Positions 41,073 through 52,826 of a stretch of DNA of 64,000 nt are shown here, piece by piece. Below the pieces are notes generated by a model. The model did no database searches. It was not told where the DNA came from and saw only the letters and a program-made list of their open reading frames with translations. The stretch is from positions 2,330,408 to 2,394,407 of the forward strand of contig NC_043744.1 in the NCBI RefSeq assembly GCF_004337985.1. The letters run 5' to 3'. Every line of letters starts with the position of its first letter. The stretch's first letter is position 1. The translations under genes were made by a program, and so were the position numbers. This DNA comes from Pyricularia pennisetigena (Eukaryota; Ascomycota; Sordariomycetes; Magnaporthales; Pyriculariaceae).

Positions 41073-42267
41073 TTCACTTTCATCTCATATTAATTTGAAC
41101 ACGTTTGAAAAAGTAATTGGGTAGTGAGTGAGTGGGTGAGTGATGGACGAGTGAAATCAAGGCGAAATGCGGACTAAAAGGCGGCTCGGCCTAGTTCAGG
41201 TGCAAAGGATGTCGCGATCGGTGAAAGGCTTTTGCTGTGTTTGGTTAGAGAAAAGAAGAGAAAATTGTCAGAGTATTCTAGGTTTCAAAAGATAAATCAA
41301 CGATTGTTTTGTTACAAGCAGCAAAGAGATTGAGATGTTGCTTAAGTGCGTGCTTTTGTTCAATGACTGATGGTCCGCCTGGATCTGGAAATGTTGTGTT
41401 GGTGTGTTGCGGTTTGATCAGGCTATCCGACGGAGCACCGCTCGACAGAAGTGCTAGTGACAATCCAAAAATACATTCTAATAGCGTCTAAGCGATTTAA
41501 AAAGTGTGAGATTTTTTTTTTCTAAATTATATTTTACTACTAAGCCCCCATATATCTCTGGGCTTTCGGTATATATCACCAGGCCCCTCTTTAAGCAGTC
41601 GACACTCATCACCTACCCTGCACATACCGATAGCCAGTGCCTAGCGTATCTGGATCACTTGGGAGAGCAGACCAACTAACTACTCTTGGCCTTGTTGCTG
41701 TGGGCCAGCCAAAGTGACGTGAAGATTTCAGCTCATCGTCAAGCGTCACATCGGCAGAAACAATTAACAAAAAGATCAGCCCAATTTATCGGAAGATAAT
41801 TCGAGGCTGTCTATCCACCACTTGATTTTGCATCACCCATAATAACCTCACGCGGATAGTGCCTCATGACCATGATCTCTTTGTTGCCACGTATAAGAAT
41901 CTTCAAGGGGTAAAGTGTCAACTTTCAGCTAAGCAGGGTCAGGGCCGGCAGGCGATTAAAGTACCATTACCTGCCAACCATAGCTTCGGAGCCGAGCCAG
42001 GCCAGCCTGGAGCATACCCATTTGCGCAACCCACAACGTACAGAGTACATACACCTGCCTACCTTACCTATCTACCTCACATACCAGACTCAACCAGCGT
42101 AGGCATACAGTCATTCATCGTCTTTATTTTTCTCTCCAATTTATTGATCAGCACGACAACCCCCAACCCCGATCCCGACTCGTCGCTGACGAAATCCAAA
42201 TCCAAATCCAAAAAAAAAAAAAAAACCAGCCACCTAATACAAGCAAACCAAAACCAAAACCAAAACC
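41073..42267. promoter_or_regulatory. Divergent promoter region ASXH / SEC22
   Basis: 1.2 kb between divergent starts. AT-rich around 41511-41580, where AAGCCC (41542) and GGGCTT (41560) could pair around a 12-base loop. TACCT-rich short repeats lie near 42055-42080 and pentanucleotide-like CCAAA repeats directly precede the SEC22 ATG. Confidence 0.5.
42190..42267 (+). repeat. CCAAAT/CCAAAA repeats and A-run in the SEC22 leader
   Basis: Three copies of CCAAAT, a run of about 16 A, then four copies of CCAAAA abutting the start codon. If transcribed, this gives an unstructured A/C-rich 5' leader, favourable for scanning. Confidence 0.75.
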
Positions 42268-42918
42268 ATGATCCGCTCAACACAAATAGCCCGCCTCGAC
42301 GGCCTGATGCTCTGCGCCTCGGTGGACGAAGACGCGAGCGACTCGGCGCTGGCCGAGGTCAAGTCGCAGGTCAAGTTGGTGCTGCGGCGGCTGAACCGCA
42401 ACAGCGAGACGCAGGCGTCCATCGAGAGCGGCTCCGCCTACACGCTGCACTACCTGATCGCCGGCGACGTGGTGTACGTGTGCATCTCGGACCGGTCGTA
42501 CCCGCGCAAGCTGGCCTTTACGTACCTGTCGGACCTGGCGACCGAGTTCGCCAACACGTACAGCCAGGCCCAGGTGACGTCGCCCACCCTCCGCCCCTAC
42601 GCCTTTGTCGAGTTCGACACCTTCATCGGCCGCACCCGCGCCACCTACACCGACGCCAGGGCCACCCAGAACCTCGACAAGCTCAACGACGAGCTGAGGG
42701 ATGTCACAAAGGTCATGACCAAGAACATCGAGGACCTGCTCTACCGCGGCGACAGCCTCGAGAGGATGGGCGAGCTGAGCTCCAGGCTGAGGGACGACTC
42801 CAAAAAGTACAGGCGTGCTGCCGTTAGGATCAACTGGGAGCTCATGCTCAAGCAATACGGACCCTTTGCCGGCCTGGGCGCCTTTATCTTGTTCTTTTTG
42901 TGGTGGCGTTTCTTTTGA
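42268..42918 (+). CDS. SEC22: R-SNARE SEC22 (ER-Golgi traffic)
   Basis: Intronless, 216 residues, the normal Sec22 length. Residues 1-120 are a longin domain (YTLHYLIAGDVVYVCISD, YPRKLAFTYLSDL, RPYAFVEFDTFI). The SNARE helix follows, with LLYRGDSLERMGELSSRLR carrying the zero-layer Arg of R-SNAREs, and a C-terminal anchor of about 20 residues (FAGLGAFILFFLWWRFF). It acts as the vesicle SNARE in ER-Golgi transport in both directions. The coding sequence is strongly GC-biased at third positions, suggesting high expression. The stop codon is followed at once by a T15G15 tract. It is divergent from the ASXH gene. Confidence 0.95.
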   Translation: MIRSTQIARLDGLMLCASVDEDASDSALAEVKSQVKLVLRRLNRNSETQASIESGSAYTLHYLIAGDVVYVCISDRSYPRKLAFTYLSDLATEFANTYSQAQVTSPTLRPYAFVEFDTFIGRTRATYTDARATQNLDKLNDELRDVTKVMTKNIEDLLYRGDSLERMGELSSRLRDDSKKYRRAAVRINWELMLKQYGPFAGLGAFILFFLWWRFF

Positions 42919-42948
42919 TTTTTTTTTTTTTTTGGGGGGGGGGGGGGG
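42919..42948 (+). repeat. T15G15 homopolymer junction after the SEC22 stop
   Basis: Fifteen T followed by fifteen G begin directly after the TGA of SEC22. The G run can form intramolecular or intermolecular G-quadruplex structure in the transcript. Exact lengths may be affected by sequencing. Confidence 0.85.
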
Positions 42949-43703
42949 ACGGGCGGTTGATGATTTGGACGAAACAACAGACAGACCCCAAAAAAGGAGT
43001 ATGTCTTGATGGGGAAGATGGCAAGACGAGGCAGGGGATTGTCCGTCTCCCGCATCGGGACGGTTTGACATTCAAAGTCAAGGGCAGGCATCTCCGTACT
43101 ACCACAGTATGCGGCTTGTATAAGCTATGGAGAGCAAACACAGTGCAATCAGCTGGGCACCAGAAAGGCGTTATGGGCGTTCGGGGGTGTGAGGGATTCG
43201 AGACGGATCAAAAGTTGGTCACGCGCGCAGCTACATCAAAATATCTGGAAACATGACATTGACTACCTGCTGGTGCTTGTCTCACCATAATTTTGTAAAG
43301 AGGGTTTGCGCCATGTACATTCAATAGATAGCACAGAGAATAGTTCAATTTCTCATAATCATCATCAAGATAGTTCTTTGAATCTTGAGCCATCATCAGC
43401 TTAGAGTATCCAACCAGCTTCGAATCCGCCACTAAGTAAACAGCACCTTGGGCAGCATCCACGTCATGTACAAGATGTATGCTCCCGACCTACCGTAAAA
43501 ATGGGTATATCGCCATTAGAAGAAAAAAAAAATGAAATGAAAAACATGTACACATGAGATGACAGAAGATCAGCAGATCATTCTCGTGCCAAACGTACCA
43601 AATCTATCCAGATATTTCGACAAGTTCGCCGGCCCGGTTCCGAAGCGACCTCATCGTATTTTTTTTCTTTCTTTTCGTCATATGCCATTCCCATATACAT
43701 CCA
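42949..43703. other. Convergent intergenic region SEC22 / zinc-finger-like gene
   Basis: About 755 bp without recognisable coding sequence. Small A runs near 43525 only. Confidence 0.5.
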
Positions 43704-45199
43704 TTACATTACTATGCAGTTGTCCTTCTTGGTCGGCGCCGTGGGCATGGGCACCACGCCACCGCCATGAAACCATTCGAGATGCTCCTGGAACGTCTTC
43801 AAGTCCGGGAACCCTCTTTCGTCTTGCGCATATCTCGTCTCGCCGTCATCATCCCCGTCATCCCCTCCGACATATGTATACTCGTCGCAGTACGGGCATA
43901 AAAGCGGCGCGCGCCAGTCTCCAATGTCTGGAAGTAGGTGGTTTGCGATGGCAATAGGCGCAAATACTATGGTCACTTCCTCGCCCGATGACATGCTGCG
44001 GGCTTTTGCCTGCCATTCTTGTTGGCCCCGATCCAACAGCGCCGCAGGTATTGCGGTGGCAGAGACGGAGTTTGTTACCGGCCTTGGCTGTTGTGTCGTG
44101 GATTTTGCAATAGGAACTCGTGTCGCCGGCATCTTGTCCAGGTCCTCCCAAACTATGAAACCGTCGCAGTAGTCGCACACAAAAGCAATGTCCCTATCGC
44201 CGAAGCGCTCGAATTTGCCTACAGTGTTGCAAACTGGCACCAGCGCCTCGAGGCCATCCAGTTTCCTTCCGCCGTCACCGTCTTCTAGCATCCCGTTGAG
44301 TCCGGCAAAACCGTTCTCATGCCTCCACCTCTCGTCACCATCCGGTGATGTGATGACCTGCGGCTCGAGGCTGAGGCCAAGTTCGGGGTCTCCCGCAATC
44401 CTGAGCATGCTTTCCGCCTCGGCCGCCGTACCAGCGGCTCGCTGCTTTTCCATATGGCGCTGGTGCCGACTGACCTGGAAGGCGCCCAGGCAGCGGGTGG
44501 GACCAGGTCCAGTGGCGTAAATGCGACAGGCGGCACGACACTGAGCACGGTGCAGCTCGCGGCGCAGCTCGACCGTCTTGAGAACCCACTCGGGATTGAT
44601 GGGTCCTCCTGTGCGTAGCCAGTCCTTGAAGAGTTGCGAGTGTGCCTGAAACTTGGTTCGTAAGGTGCGTAGCTCTTCAAGTGATTTGGCTGGATAAGGT
44701 ATGCGTCAGTAAAAGCTTAATTGTTTGGATGAGTACGAACTCAGGGTAGGTAGGGCTGGCGTGTGTGTGTATTCATATATGCCATACAGTCGACAGCTCG
44801 GGTATCTGCATGGACTAGCTGCATTGTAAACAAAGGACGAGCTTGGGCCCATGCCGCCCTCGAGGCCGTTTTGTGCGTTGGCCGAGGGGGTGGGGGAGAG
44901 ACACGAATGAATAAAAAGCACTCACGAGTTCGGTCACTTTCGTAAAAGAACTGGCCGTTGACCAACGGCCCCATCGCCTGAAAGTCGGCCTTGGCTTCGT
45001 CCAATGCCTCATCGAGGGCGCGCACCTGCTCAAATTCGTCGGGACCCCATCCACGTTTATCCGCAAAATGCATGATCCGCAATCCATCATTTAGTGCCGT
45101 CGCGATACCGGCCAGCAGATAGCCGACCGTGTCGCTGCTGCTGCCGCCCGTGGTGGTGCTGCCGCGACGACTGCTGTTGCTAATGCTGCTGCGGCTCAT
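43704..45199 (-). CDS. Fungal protein of unknown function with C2H2-like zinc motifs
   Basis: Two exons, 45199-44926 and 44689-43704, with a 236-bp intron (GTGAGT donor, TACTGAC branch, CCAG acceptor), giving 419 residues. I do not recognise a named family. Residues 1-90 are Ser-rich then helical (TVGYLLAGIATALNDGLRIM). The second exon begins with a helical Arg/Glu/Leu region (KSLEELRTLRTKFQAHSQLF) with three Cys in AQCRAACRIYATGPGPTRC. The C-terminal third holds FVCDYCDGFIVWEDL, later FAPIAIANHLLPDIGDW, then LLCPYCDEYTYV and, after an acidic loop, DLKTFQEHLEWFHGG. The last pair reads as a C2H2 finger with a long insert; the earlier CxxC with NH could form another. Zinc binding is likely; nucleic-acid or protein binding is not determined. 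Confidence 0.72.
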
Positions 45200-47817
45200 G
45201 GCGTTGCGGCGGGGCAGAAAGAGGACCGTCCCCCGGGATGCCGCAAATGACCCGCGCTTTGGTTATTTCAGTGGATGACCGCAAGCGTGCTGGGCGAGGG
45301 CCCCAAGAGGGATGGGACGCCCGTGCTCCTGCACGCTTGCTATGTCGTCTGATTGAAAGCAATTGCAGCCTTTCAAGATAATGAGCTTTCTGTCGGTTGG
45401 TGCTGTACATGTACCGGGTCCCAAATGCAATAAAAGACCCCAAGACAAGGTACCCGAGGTGTATGCACCTTATGTGTCAAGAGATGGGTACCTCCTCAAA
45501 CACCTAGTTTGAATACCTACGGATGCGATGTAGGCAGCAAGATTGAGGTTGATCGAAGTGCTCGAAGTGAGCAGGTTAACCCAAGGCAAGCGGCAGTTAG
45601 GTACTTCCCTGCTCACAAAACCTCCTCGCGGGCGGTGCAGAATTAGCGCGATGCGCGCGGACGACGACGGCGAGGGTTTTTAGGTTGGAACCAAAAGCTT
45701 ATTCTCTCCCGTTTGAATTGGCGCGTTTTGTTCAAGCACAGCCGCCCGCCTCTCCCGTTCAAAAGTAGACAAATTGAATTTGTCTTGTCCCTTTTCCGGG
45801 CCAGTTGTCGTCACCGAATCAATTGTTCAGGGTGGGCCTGCACATACGCGTCACTTGTTGGTGCCGGCCGGCCGGTCGGTTTGTATCCTTTTTTTGACAG
45901 GGACGATACAGGATCGGAGCCTGCTGGGTGCGGACCAGGATGAGTGGAGGTAAATCGATGTTTTTCTTGGTAATATCGCAGGCCTCCAATGAGTTTTACG
46001 AGCTTACTCCGAATGTCGAATGTGTACTTTGGAAGGCCAAAGTGGACTTCTTTCCAAGTATCAACGAAAAAAAATAATAAAAGGAACAGGGATACAAATC
46101 GCCTGCCTTGTTCATGACAACGTGGATGTTGCCTGATATCAAGAGAAGAGAGAAGGAAAAAAAAAAAAAAAAAATAGTAGTAAAAAGTTTAACAGATAGA
46201 TGCAGGGGCAAGCAGAGATGCAAAAGGGACCGCTTTCCCTTCGCACCAATTCCGTCCCTTGCCCACGTGTCTTGTAGGTATACATACACATTATTGTAAT
46301 GGGACAGAAACAAGGGTGTTCATATGTCATCTTCTCAGCGAAACATCAACCCACCGATTCTGGATCTCATTACTACGCAGAGCTGGGGACAAGGGGCACT
46401 AAAAATGGAGGAGAGGCTTGGCCGTTCCATTCCGACTCGACCATAGACGGGACCTCTTGCGGGAATTCGGTTTGCTGGGCTTATGTTGGACGCGATAAGG
46501 ATGAAATACTGCAGCCTTGTCTGTTAACTGTTGGATCGAATCAAAAGTCGAGGCAATAACGTACGCGCCGTTCAATCATGAATCGAATTCGTGCTACTGG
46601 TCCTCTGACGCAGCTTACCCGCATGCAGTCGATTATTAGTGCCGACACCACTTTCTGCCAAAACGCAAAACGGCACACAATGGACCGGGAAAGGAGAACA
46701 CAAGGGGACCGGGGGTCGATCCTGCCTAGACAGGCTTTCTTTTCTCTGGGCCTTTTGTTGCTTGCCTCCAGAAACTTTTGTTTTGGAACCCTTTCTAGCA
46801 TTTCTTGGCTGGCAGCTCGAGCCGGACGACCCCTTCCAGGACCCGCGAGTAAGTTTCAAACCAACTTTGCGAGATGGCAGTTTTTGCATCTAACTTACGT
46901 CGAATAACGTCTTATTTTATTACCATCATCACATATAGAAGTGGATATGAAATGAACCATCACCAGAGACTCACGGATGGCTGGACCAAAGTCCCTCTAT
47001 TTTTGGACTTGACATGGATTATTAAAAAAAAAAAAAAAGACAAAAGGCTGGGTTTCAGATGAACAGTGGAAACCAGATTATTCCAGGGAAAGTCCGAGAA
47101 TGAGAAAACCCCCTGATTCGTCATCAATGATACAGGGCAATTCCCCGTCTGCTCCTTCGCTTCAGCCCTAGCCGTGGATTTTTTTTTCTCTCTCATTATT
47201 CTCTTCTATTCCCCTTCACGGCCGCAACGTCACAGGCGCTTCCATTGCTTTTTCTAGATTCTACCCACCCCAGCCGTGGCGTTGGCCGATGGAGCTAACA
47301 GACATTCGGAGCCAACTCGGTCAAACTTTGTGTCTTGTCATTGGTAAACGTAGGATGGGCGAAAATTGTGATCAAAACTGACCTCAACGGCGTGTTTTCA
47401 AGCCGGTGACTCTGCCATGAATGAGGAACCAAGAACTGGGCAAACATGTGGAGAGGGTATGCCGATCGCGCCCCCTGTGATACCATATTTGTCTGACTAC
47501 AATAATGATTGATCGATAGAAGTGAAGTGGTTGATCATTAAGACTTAGGCTTGAGAAAGATTTTTGTGATTAATACATTCTCCCTCCAGCCTGTCGTGTC
47601 CCCAGGTGTCATCGCTGCAGCTGGGTATGCATGCATGTATGACTTTGCGCTCCCACTACTTTGGCACCGGTGATCTGGCGTCAATTCTCACGTCTCATAA
47701 ATCGTGACACAACTTCAAATCAACTCCTTTTTATTTGCTATGATGACTCTCCAGCGCTAATCTTGCATCTCTTAAGGTCTCAGTCTCATGCATATCTACA
47801 GAGGCTTCTCTGAAGGT
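45200..47817. other. Long gene-free region
   Basis: 2.6 kb between divergent/tandem neighbours with no reading frame that I recognise. Contents noted: TACCT-type short repeats near 45490-45535 and 45597-45605, a perfect 17-base palindrome at 45768-45784, a GGCCGGCCGG block near 45865-45880, and A-runs at about 46159-46175 and 47025-47038. It may include long leaders or a non-coding transcript, but none can be supported. Confidence 0.5.
45768..45784. other. 17-base perfect palindrome
   Basis: GACAAATT and AATTTGTC flank a single central G. Such dyad symmetry could be a dimeric transcription-factor site upstream of the 419-residue protein gene, whose start is 569 bp away. Chance occurrence is possible. 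Confidence 0.35.
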
Positions 47818-49935
47818 TTATTTTCTTTTGGTCGCCTTGCCCGAACGGGCATCTGAACCTGTGGCTCCCTTGGCGACGCCCGAATCGGCCACGTTTTCGC
47901 CAACGTCAGGCACAGCCGGGGGCAGAGACTTGCCCTCGTCCTTCTTGACCTGCTCCGGTGCATCATCTTCACCACCCTGGCCGAATTCGTTGACACGGGT
48001 GTAGTCGACGCGGTAAGCCCATCTTTGATAAAGATACACAAAGAAGATGATGTCGTCACGGAATGTTGCCAGTCGGTGCAGAATGGGCATCTTGATGGTG
48101 AATGCGAACAAGTCGTCGATAAAGGTATTGAGGAACTTGTACGTCATGGCCTTGGCTGGCATGTGCGCCACACTCTTGAGTCGGTAGTTGATGTAGAGCG
48201 CCGGAACCATCATCAAGAAACCATATGCGTACACGGACCCCACCAGAGTCGTGATGATGAACGAGTACCAGGACTTGTGTTCTTCGTAGATAACCGAGTA
48301 CGTGGCATAAGCCAGCAGCAGTGGGACCCCGGCCATGTACATGTACTTGAACGCGATCTCGTCGTACTCCTTGGTTTTCTCCTCGGTTTCACTGAGCTTG
48401 TGCTTGTCCTCGAAAGTGATGCGGTATGGGATCAGAGCTCCTGGAGGTGCAGCACGCACTCGGACGTTGACCACAGTTGTAACCTTCCACAGTTCAATAA
48501 GAATGCCGACACCCTGAGAGCCAAGAATCATCCAGCTTGTGTTCTGGGAATTGTCCACCAGATACAAAAAGATAACAGCCTGCATGAACACGTTGGCAAG
48601 GATGGTGCGGACAGAGATTCCAATATTGTCCTTCTTTTTGCGATAGTGTTGCACGTCCGAGGTGAAAGCAAGAGTCTCAAAAATCAAGTGGAGAACTGTT
48701 ACCACAGAGGTGATCGCCAGCAAGATCGGGTTAGTGTCAAGCAGAATCTCCTTGACCATCTCGATCTCGGTGCCATCGCCTCCCCCAGGCAAGGAACCAC
48801 CGTACGCTGCCGTGCGCGCCGATTCCCGTGCGCTCAGCTCGATGGAAGCCATGGTTTGGAACTTCCAGGGGGCAAGGTTGTTAAGATCGATACGTATCGG
48901 AAGCGTCTTGACGGTCTCATTGATTTGCGTCATGTGTGCCTTGAGTTGCCAGAAGGTGTTGACGAAGAGAATCGGGTAATACCATGAGTTCTGCCCAGTC
49001 CCGTCTCGTGCGCCAGTGGGCTCCAGGCTGAGGAACTGGCGTATGGCGACATGAGTTTGTGCCAAGCTGAGGACACCCATCCCGGGTACGAAGGACAGGC
49101 TCATATTCGGGTGAAAGTAGTTTCCAACGACTGGACCCGAGTATTCGGCCTCCTCTTCCTCATCCTCCATGTCCAGCTTTGCTTCATCCTTCTTCCCCAA
49201 AAGGCTCTTGAGTTTCTTCTCCTTCTTCTTCGGGATGTACTGGGTAAACGGGTAAATGAAATGGTATGCCGTGGCCGGATCGAACCCCTTTTGCTCAGGG
49301 TCTAACACACTGCCTGGAAGTCCGACGTAGAAATGGCCCCAGAGGGTTCCGTTGCGCTGAACAGCTTCGGGAACTGCAATGGTAGCCTCATGCGCACGTT
49401 TGTCACTGAAGTTTCCAATGCCAAAGTCCTTCTCCTCGAAGACAACCATGTCCTTGGATACCGACGAGAGCGGAGTGGGGATGAACGAGTCGGAAACAGT
49501 GATGACGACGTCGACCTTAGTCGGCTCGGGCCAAATTGGAGCGACGCGCTGCGGGAGAGTGTTGTAGGTAGCCCCTTCGTCAAGTTTCGAGGGACGCAGT
49601 TGATAGGGAGGGATCTTCCCCGTATTTGCAGGGACCTCGATCATCTTGCCGTTTGCATCTGTGGTAATCTTGGGACCGTTCTGGGCGGGGAAAAACTGCT
49701 TCATGACGAATTGCATGGCTACCCACATGGCCACCATCTGCAGTATCTTCCTGAAAGTGGACTGTTGAAAATCGTAAAGTTAGTAAAAAAAAAGGCATTC
49801 TGGTATCTGGCCGCTGTATCTGGCTATTGTGCGCGGCGGAGCGAGTCGGAACTGGACATCACATACACCTTCCTGTGGCTGTTCCGGCTGGCCACCGGCC
49901 TGGCCGCCGGCAGCGCCGGTCACGCCTTCAGGCAT
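47818..49935 (-). CDS. CLPTM1 family multi-pass membrane protein
   Basis: Two exons, 49935-49867 and 49761-47818, with a 105-bp intron (GTATGT donor, CAACAG acceptor), giving 670 residues. The frame is open upstream of 49935 but has no ATG, so MPEGVTGAAGG is taken as the start. The splice joins a Gly/Gln-rich N-terminus to STFRKILQMVAMWVAMQF, the first membrane segment. A large lumenal domain follows (YNTLPQRVAPIWPEP, TLWGHFYVGLPG, YFHPNMSLSFVPG, WKFQTMASIELS), then about five or six membrane segments between roughly residues 360 and 590, including PILLAITSVVTVLHLIFE and FRDDIIFFVYLYQRWAYRVDYTRVNEFG, the diagnostic end of CLPTM1. Human CLPTM1/CLPTM1L are ER proteins; CLPTM1L acts as a GlcN-PI scramblase for GPI-anchor synthesis. 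Which role applies here is unknown. Confidence 0.92.
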
Positions 49936-52826
49936 ATCCCGTGAGAACCTGCGACGAGCTGGACGGGATGGATTGGGAGCGAATCCGGTGCTCACGTGCG
50001 CTTTCTCACGACTTCTAGAGTCGTTATCTGTGTCAAGGCGCTCGACTGGGATAGTACTTTATTTGACAAAACGGAAAACCATTTGTTCAACGGGGGTTTT
50101 TTTTTTTGGAGGTTGACTTGCTTTCTCCAGCACAACGTTCTTGGTGGGGCTGGGCTACTGTCTTTCGGCAAAGGTGTCAGTGCTCAGGCCGGGGGACACG
50201 TGTGAAAGAGGGATGGATCTACTGTGCGGTGCACGTTGTCTTGACGTCTTAACATCTTGATGTAGGGATGAATGAAATCGATTGCAAAAGATCAAATCCG
50301 ACCGGGAATTAATCACCTCGGTCAACATTTGTGCCAAGTCATTCGAAGCAGCTCAATGACCGACATCACACAGTCTGACATTTGGAATACCTGTGATACT
50401 GTAGAGACTCTGCCTTTGATGGTTCCTTCATATTGTAACCCATACTAAAAAGGTTTGCATAACCGTGGTCGTGTGGTCAGTAGCAGACAGCCTTGGATTC
50501 GCAACAAGACTATTCGACGCAGGTCTCAAGCAAACGCAGCACGCTGTGCCCCCTAGTCTTGAATTGATCGCCACGCCGTCTTGTACCGCAGTGCGGGCGA
50601 GTTTATCTGGGAGAAAGTGCTCCGTTTCGGCATTGAGTTGGAGGAATATGGTGCGGCTGAACGGGCAGTAAAATGATGGGAAACATTTCAATGTACCAAC
50701 CACTATTAACATCCCTCCGTTCAAATAGACAAACCACAATCCAGAATGGATATTACTACCTGCCCATCCAGGTAAGTCTTGGTTCGGAGAAAGAAGCTGC
50801 TTGTCTTGCTTCACTCAATGCTGGCTTGGCTATTTCCTTACCTCTCAGTGGTTTCGTCTAACCCAGTGCAAAACGGTAAACGGTGATAATTAAGCGACCG
50901 CTGAATTGGGCCCGGGCCGATGCGATAATCGCTGTGGACAACAGATTGCACTGCAGCTGCGCCAGCTGGCCTTCATTGCTGAATTGCACCACTACTACCA
51001 TACCTACAGCGCACCTACTCCGCCAGCGTAGCCAAGCTGCTGGCTGCTTTTAAACATATTTTAGACTCTGGTCCCCACAAGCCTAAACGCAAGCTCGGCC
51101 TTATTATGGATTTTCCCCCAAGGACCGTCAAAGTTTTCGACTTTCGGCAGAATCATTTGCAATTTTATGAACGAAAGCTGGTGCAGATCGGCGCTTGGTG
51201 TTACCAGAACACGGGTTTCGAGGCTGTCCAGGTGTGAAATTGTTTGCTATACACAGATATCAGACAGACACGCGGCGGTTACCCGGCAGATTGGGTCAAA
51301 GACAACGAGTATTCTACTGGTACTTATGTGCCCATCTACGAAACAGGTATCTTCCATATGTACCGAGTACTTACACAAGTATTCATATAACTTGATTCAG
51401 GCCTCAATTGAGTATGCGCCACATCTTGGCGGCTCTACAAGCCAGAAGACGGCGCCAAAGTTCAGTGCAAAATCCAATGATAGCGACAGAAAACAAAGTA
51501 CCTGGATTTCAACTAACTGCCCCCGATAGGCGACATAGCGTGACCGTTTCCACATGGATATTGTTGCACTAAAGAACACAGCCAAAAGACGAAAGCTCCC
51601 GTCAATGACTAATGCCAGTGACTTCGGTAAATATAGCCTGCAACAGATATCAAACAAGGCGCATGTCTTTTCTCATCGTCACACGCACTGCCCGCTCTCG
51701 TAGGATATGCTTCCCAAGTTACTGGGCCGGAGAATCACAGGTTGGCAACCTTGCAGACATCTGTCTCCCTTTGCTTAACGTCCGCAACAATCAGATACAA
51801 TGTCTCGGAAGGTAAGGAGTTTATGGTTCAGGGTGAACGGAAACCCGAAAAAGACCACGTCCCTCATCCAAGAAGGGAAAGTGCAGGGTACCTGAGCTAT
51901 ACCTTATGTAGGTCTGTTCGTCCAATTGGTGTGAATTTTGCAACCCCAATGCCTGCTTCCCGCGCTAAAATCCACTGACATCAACAACGGAAACAAAAAA
52001 AAAAAAAAAGAGAAAATTAGAACAGAAAAGCAAGCAAGCAACCAACCAACCAATCGATCACGGGACCTTGCCTAGCTCCCGACACAACATTAGTCCGAAC
52101 AGAACAACAGCAAACTTGCCATGCACTGCACTCTCCTCGGCAGAGCAGAGACTTGGGTGGAAGTATACATCCTTTGCCTGCACGGCTATCCCCACGATTC
52201 AACGCCTCACTCAAGCGGTCTGGCCCTGCAGTGACTTTTCTCCGTACCCAACGTACGGATACTTTGTTGCTTTGGGGCAGGGTTCTCGCCCCCTTTGACC
52301 TGAGATCATTGTGCTCAAGTGAGTCACGCGAACAGTTATATAAGCTCGGCTTATCCCGCCTGCTTAAAGCCATGGTGCTCCTCTTCTTGACTGTAGTTCG
52401 GTCGTTGATCGTTTCTTTTCCCCAGCTTTCAGGCTTGCCTTGATTTCCGGTTGTGCCCGCTTTCACTTTTGTTAGTGTACCTGATCTGACCTACCAGACA
52501 TTGATCTTACATTAGCCCTTGCTTTGCATCTTAGTTGGGCCGGTCTCCCTCAGCCCCGCCACTCCACTATATTCCTCCCTCCGTATCGAACCTGCCGCAT
52601 CCTTACATTTCACTTACCGCCGCTGTGTGGGGGCCGCATGACGCTGATTAGAACCCCATATCCCGGTCCTCAGCTCAACAACTCACTCATTATACCTATC
52701 TTACATTTGTTGAAGGCAGTTATCTCTTTATATCTAGTTCCGTTCCCTTGAACATTTTTTGACGAGGCAGACATCCGGGATCTACTTTCTACTTTTGAAA
52801 AATAATTTTTGCAAAGCACTCAAACC
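49936..52826. promoter_or_regulatory. Long divergent intergenic region CLPTM1 / LOG
   Basis: 2.9 kb, the largest gap in the window. No frame is recognisable. TATATAAG at 52337-52344, about 480 bp before the LOG ATG, is the best TATA candidate; the following leader is CT-rich. An A-run lies near 51996-52010. Unannotated non-coding transcription or a long 5' leader is possible. Confidence 0.5.
52337..52344 (+). promoter_or_regulatory. TATA-like element upstream of LOG
   Basis: TATATAAG is the only strong TATA match in the region upstream of the LOG gene. Its distance from the ATG implies a leader of about 450 bases. Confidence 0.35.

Noticed and set aside
46572..46889. 105-codon Lys/Arg/Ser-rich frame on the minus strand
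   Set aside because: Low-complexity translation in AT-mixed intergenic sequence, with no homologue recognised and no bias; treated as chance.
48025..48987. 320-codon open frame on the + strand
   Set aside because: It lies opposite the CLPTM1 coding sequence, which has strong family similarity; codon-bias shadow.
49936..49995. Longer N-terminus for the CLPTM1 protein starting MSTGFAP
   Set aside because: The codon there is GTG, not ATG, and no in-frame ATG exists between it and the upstream stop; 49935 is the first credible start unless a further 5' exon exists.
51167..51529. 120-codon open frame in the CLPTM1/LOG gap
   Set aside because: No recognisable domain, no codon bias like neighbouring genes, and no supporting promoter or partner exon.
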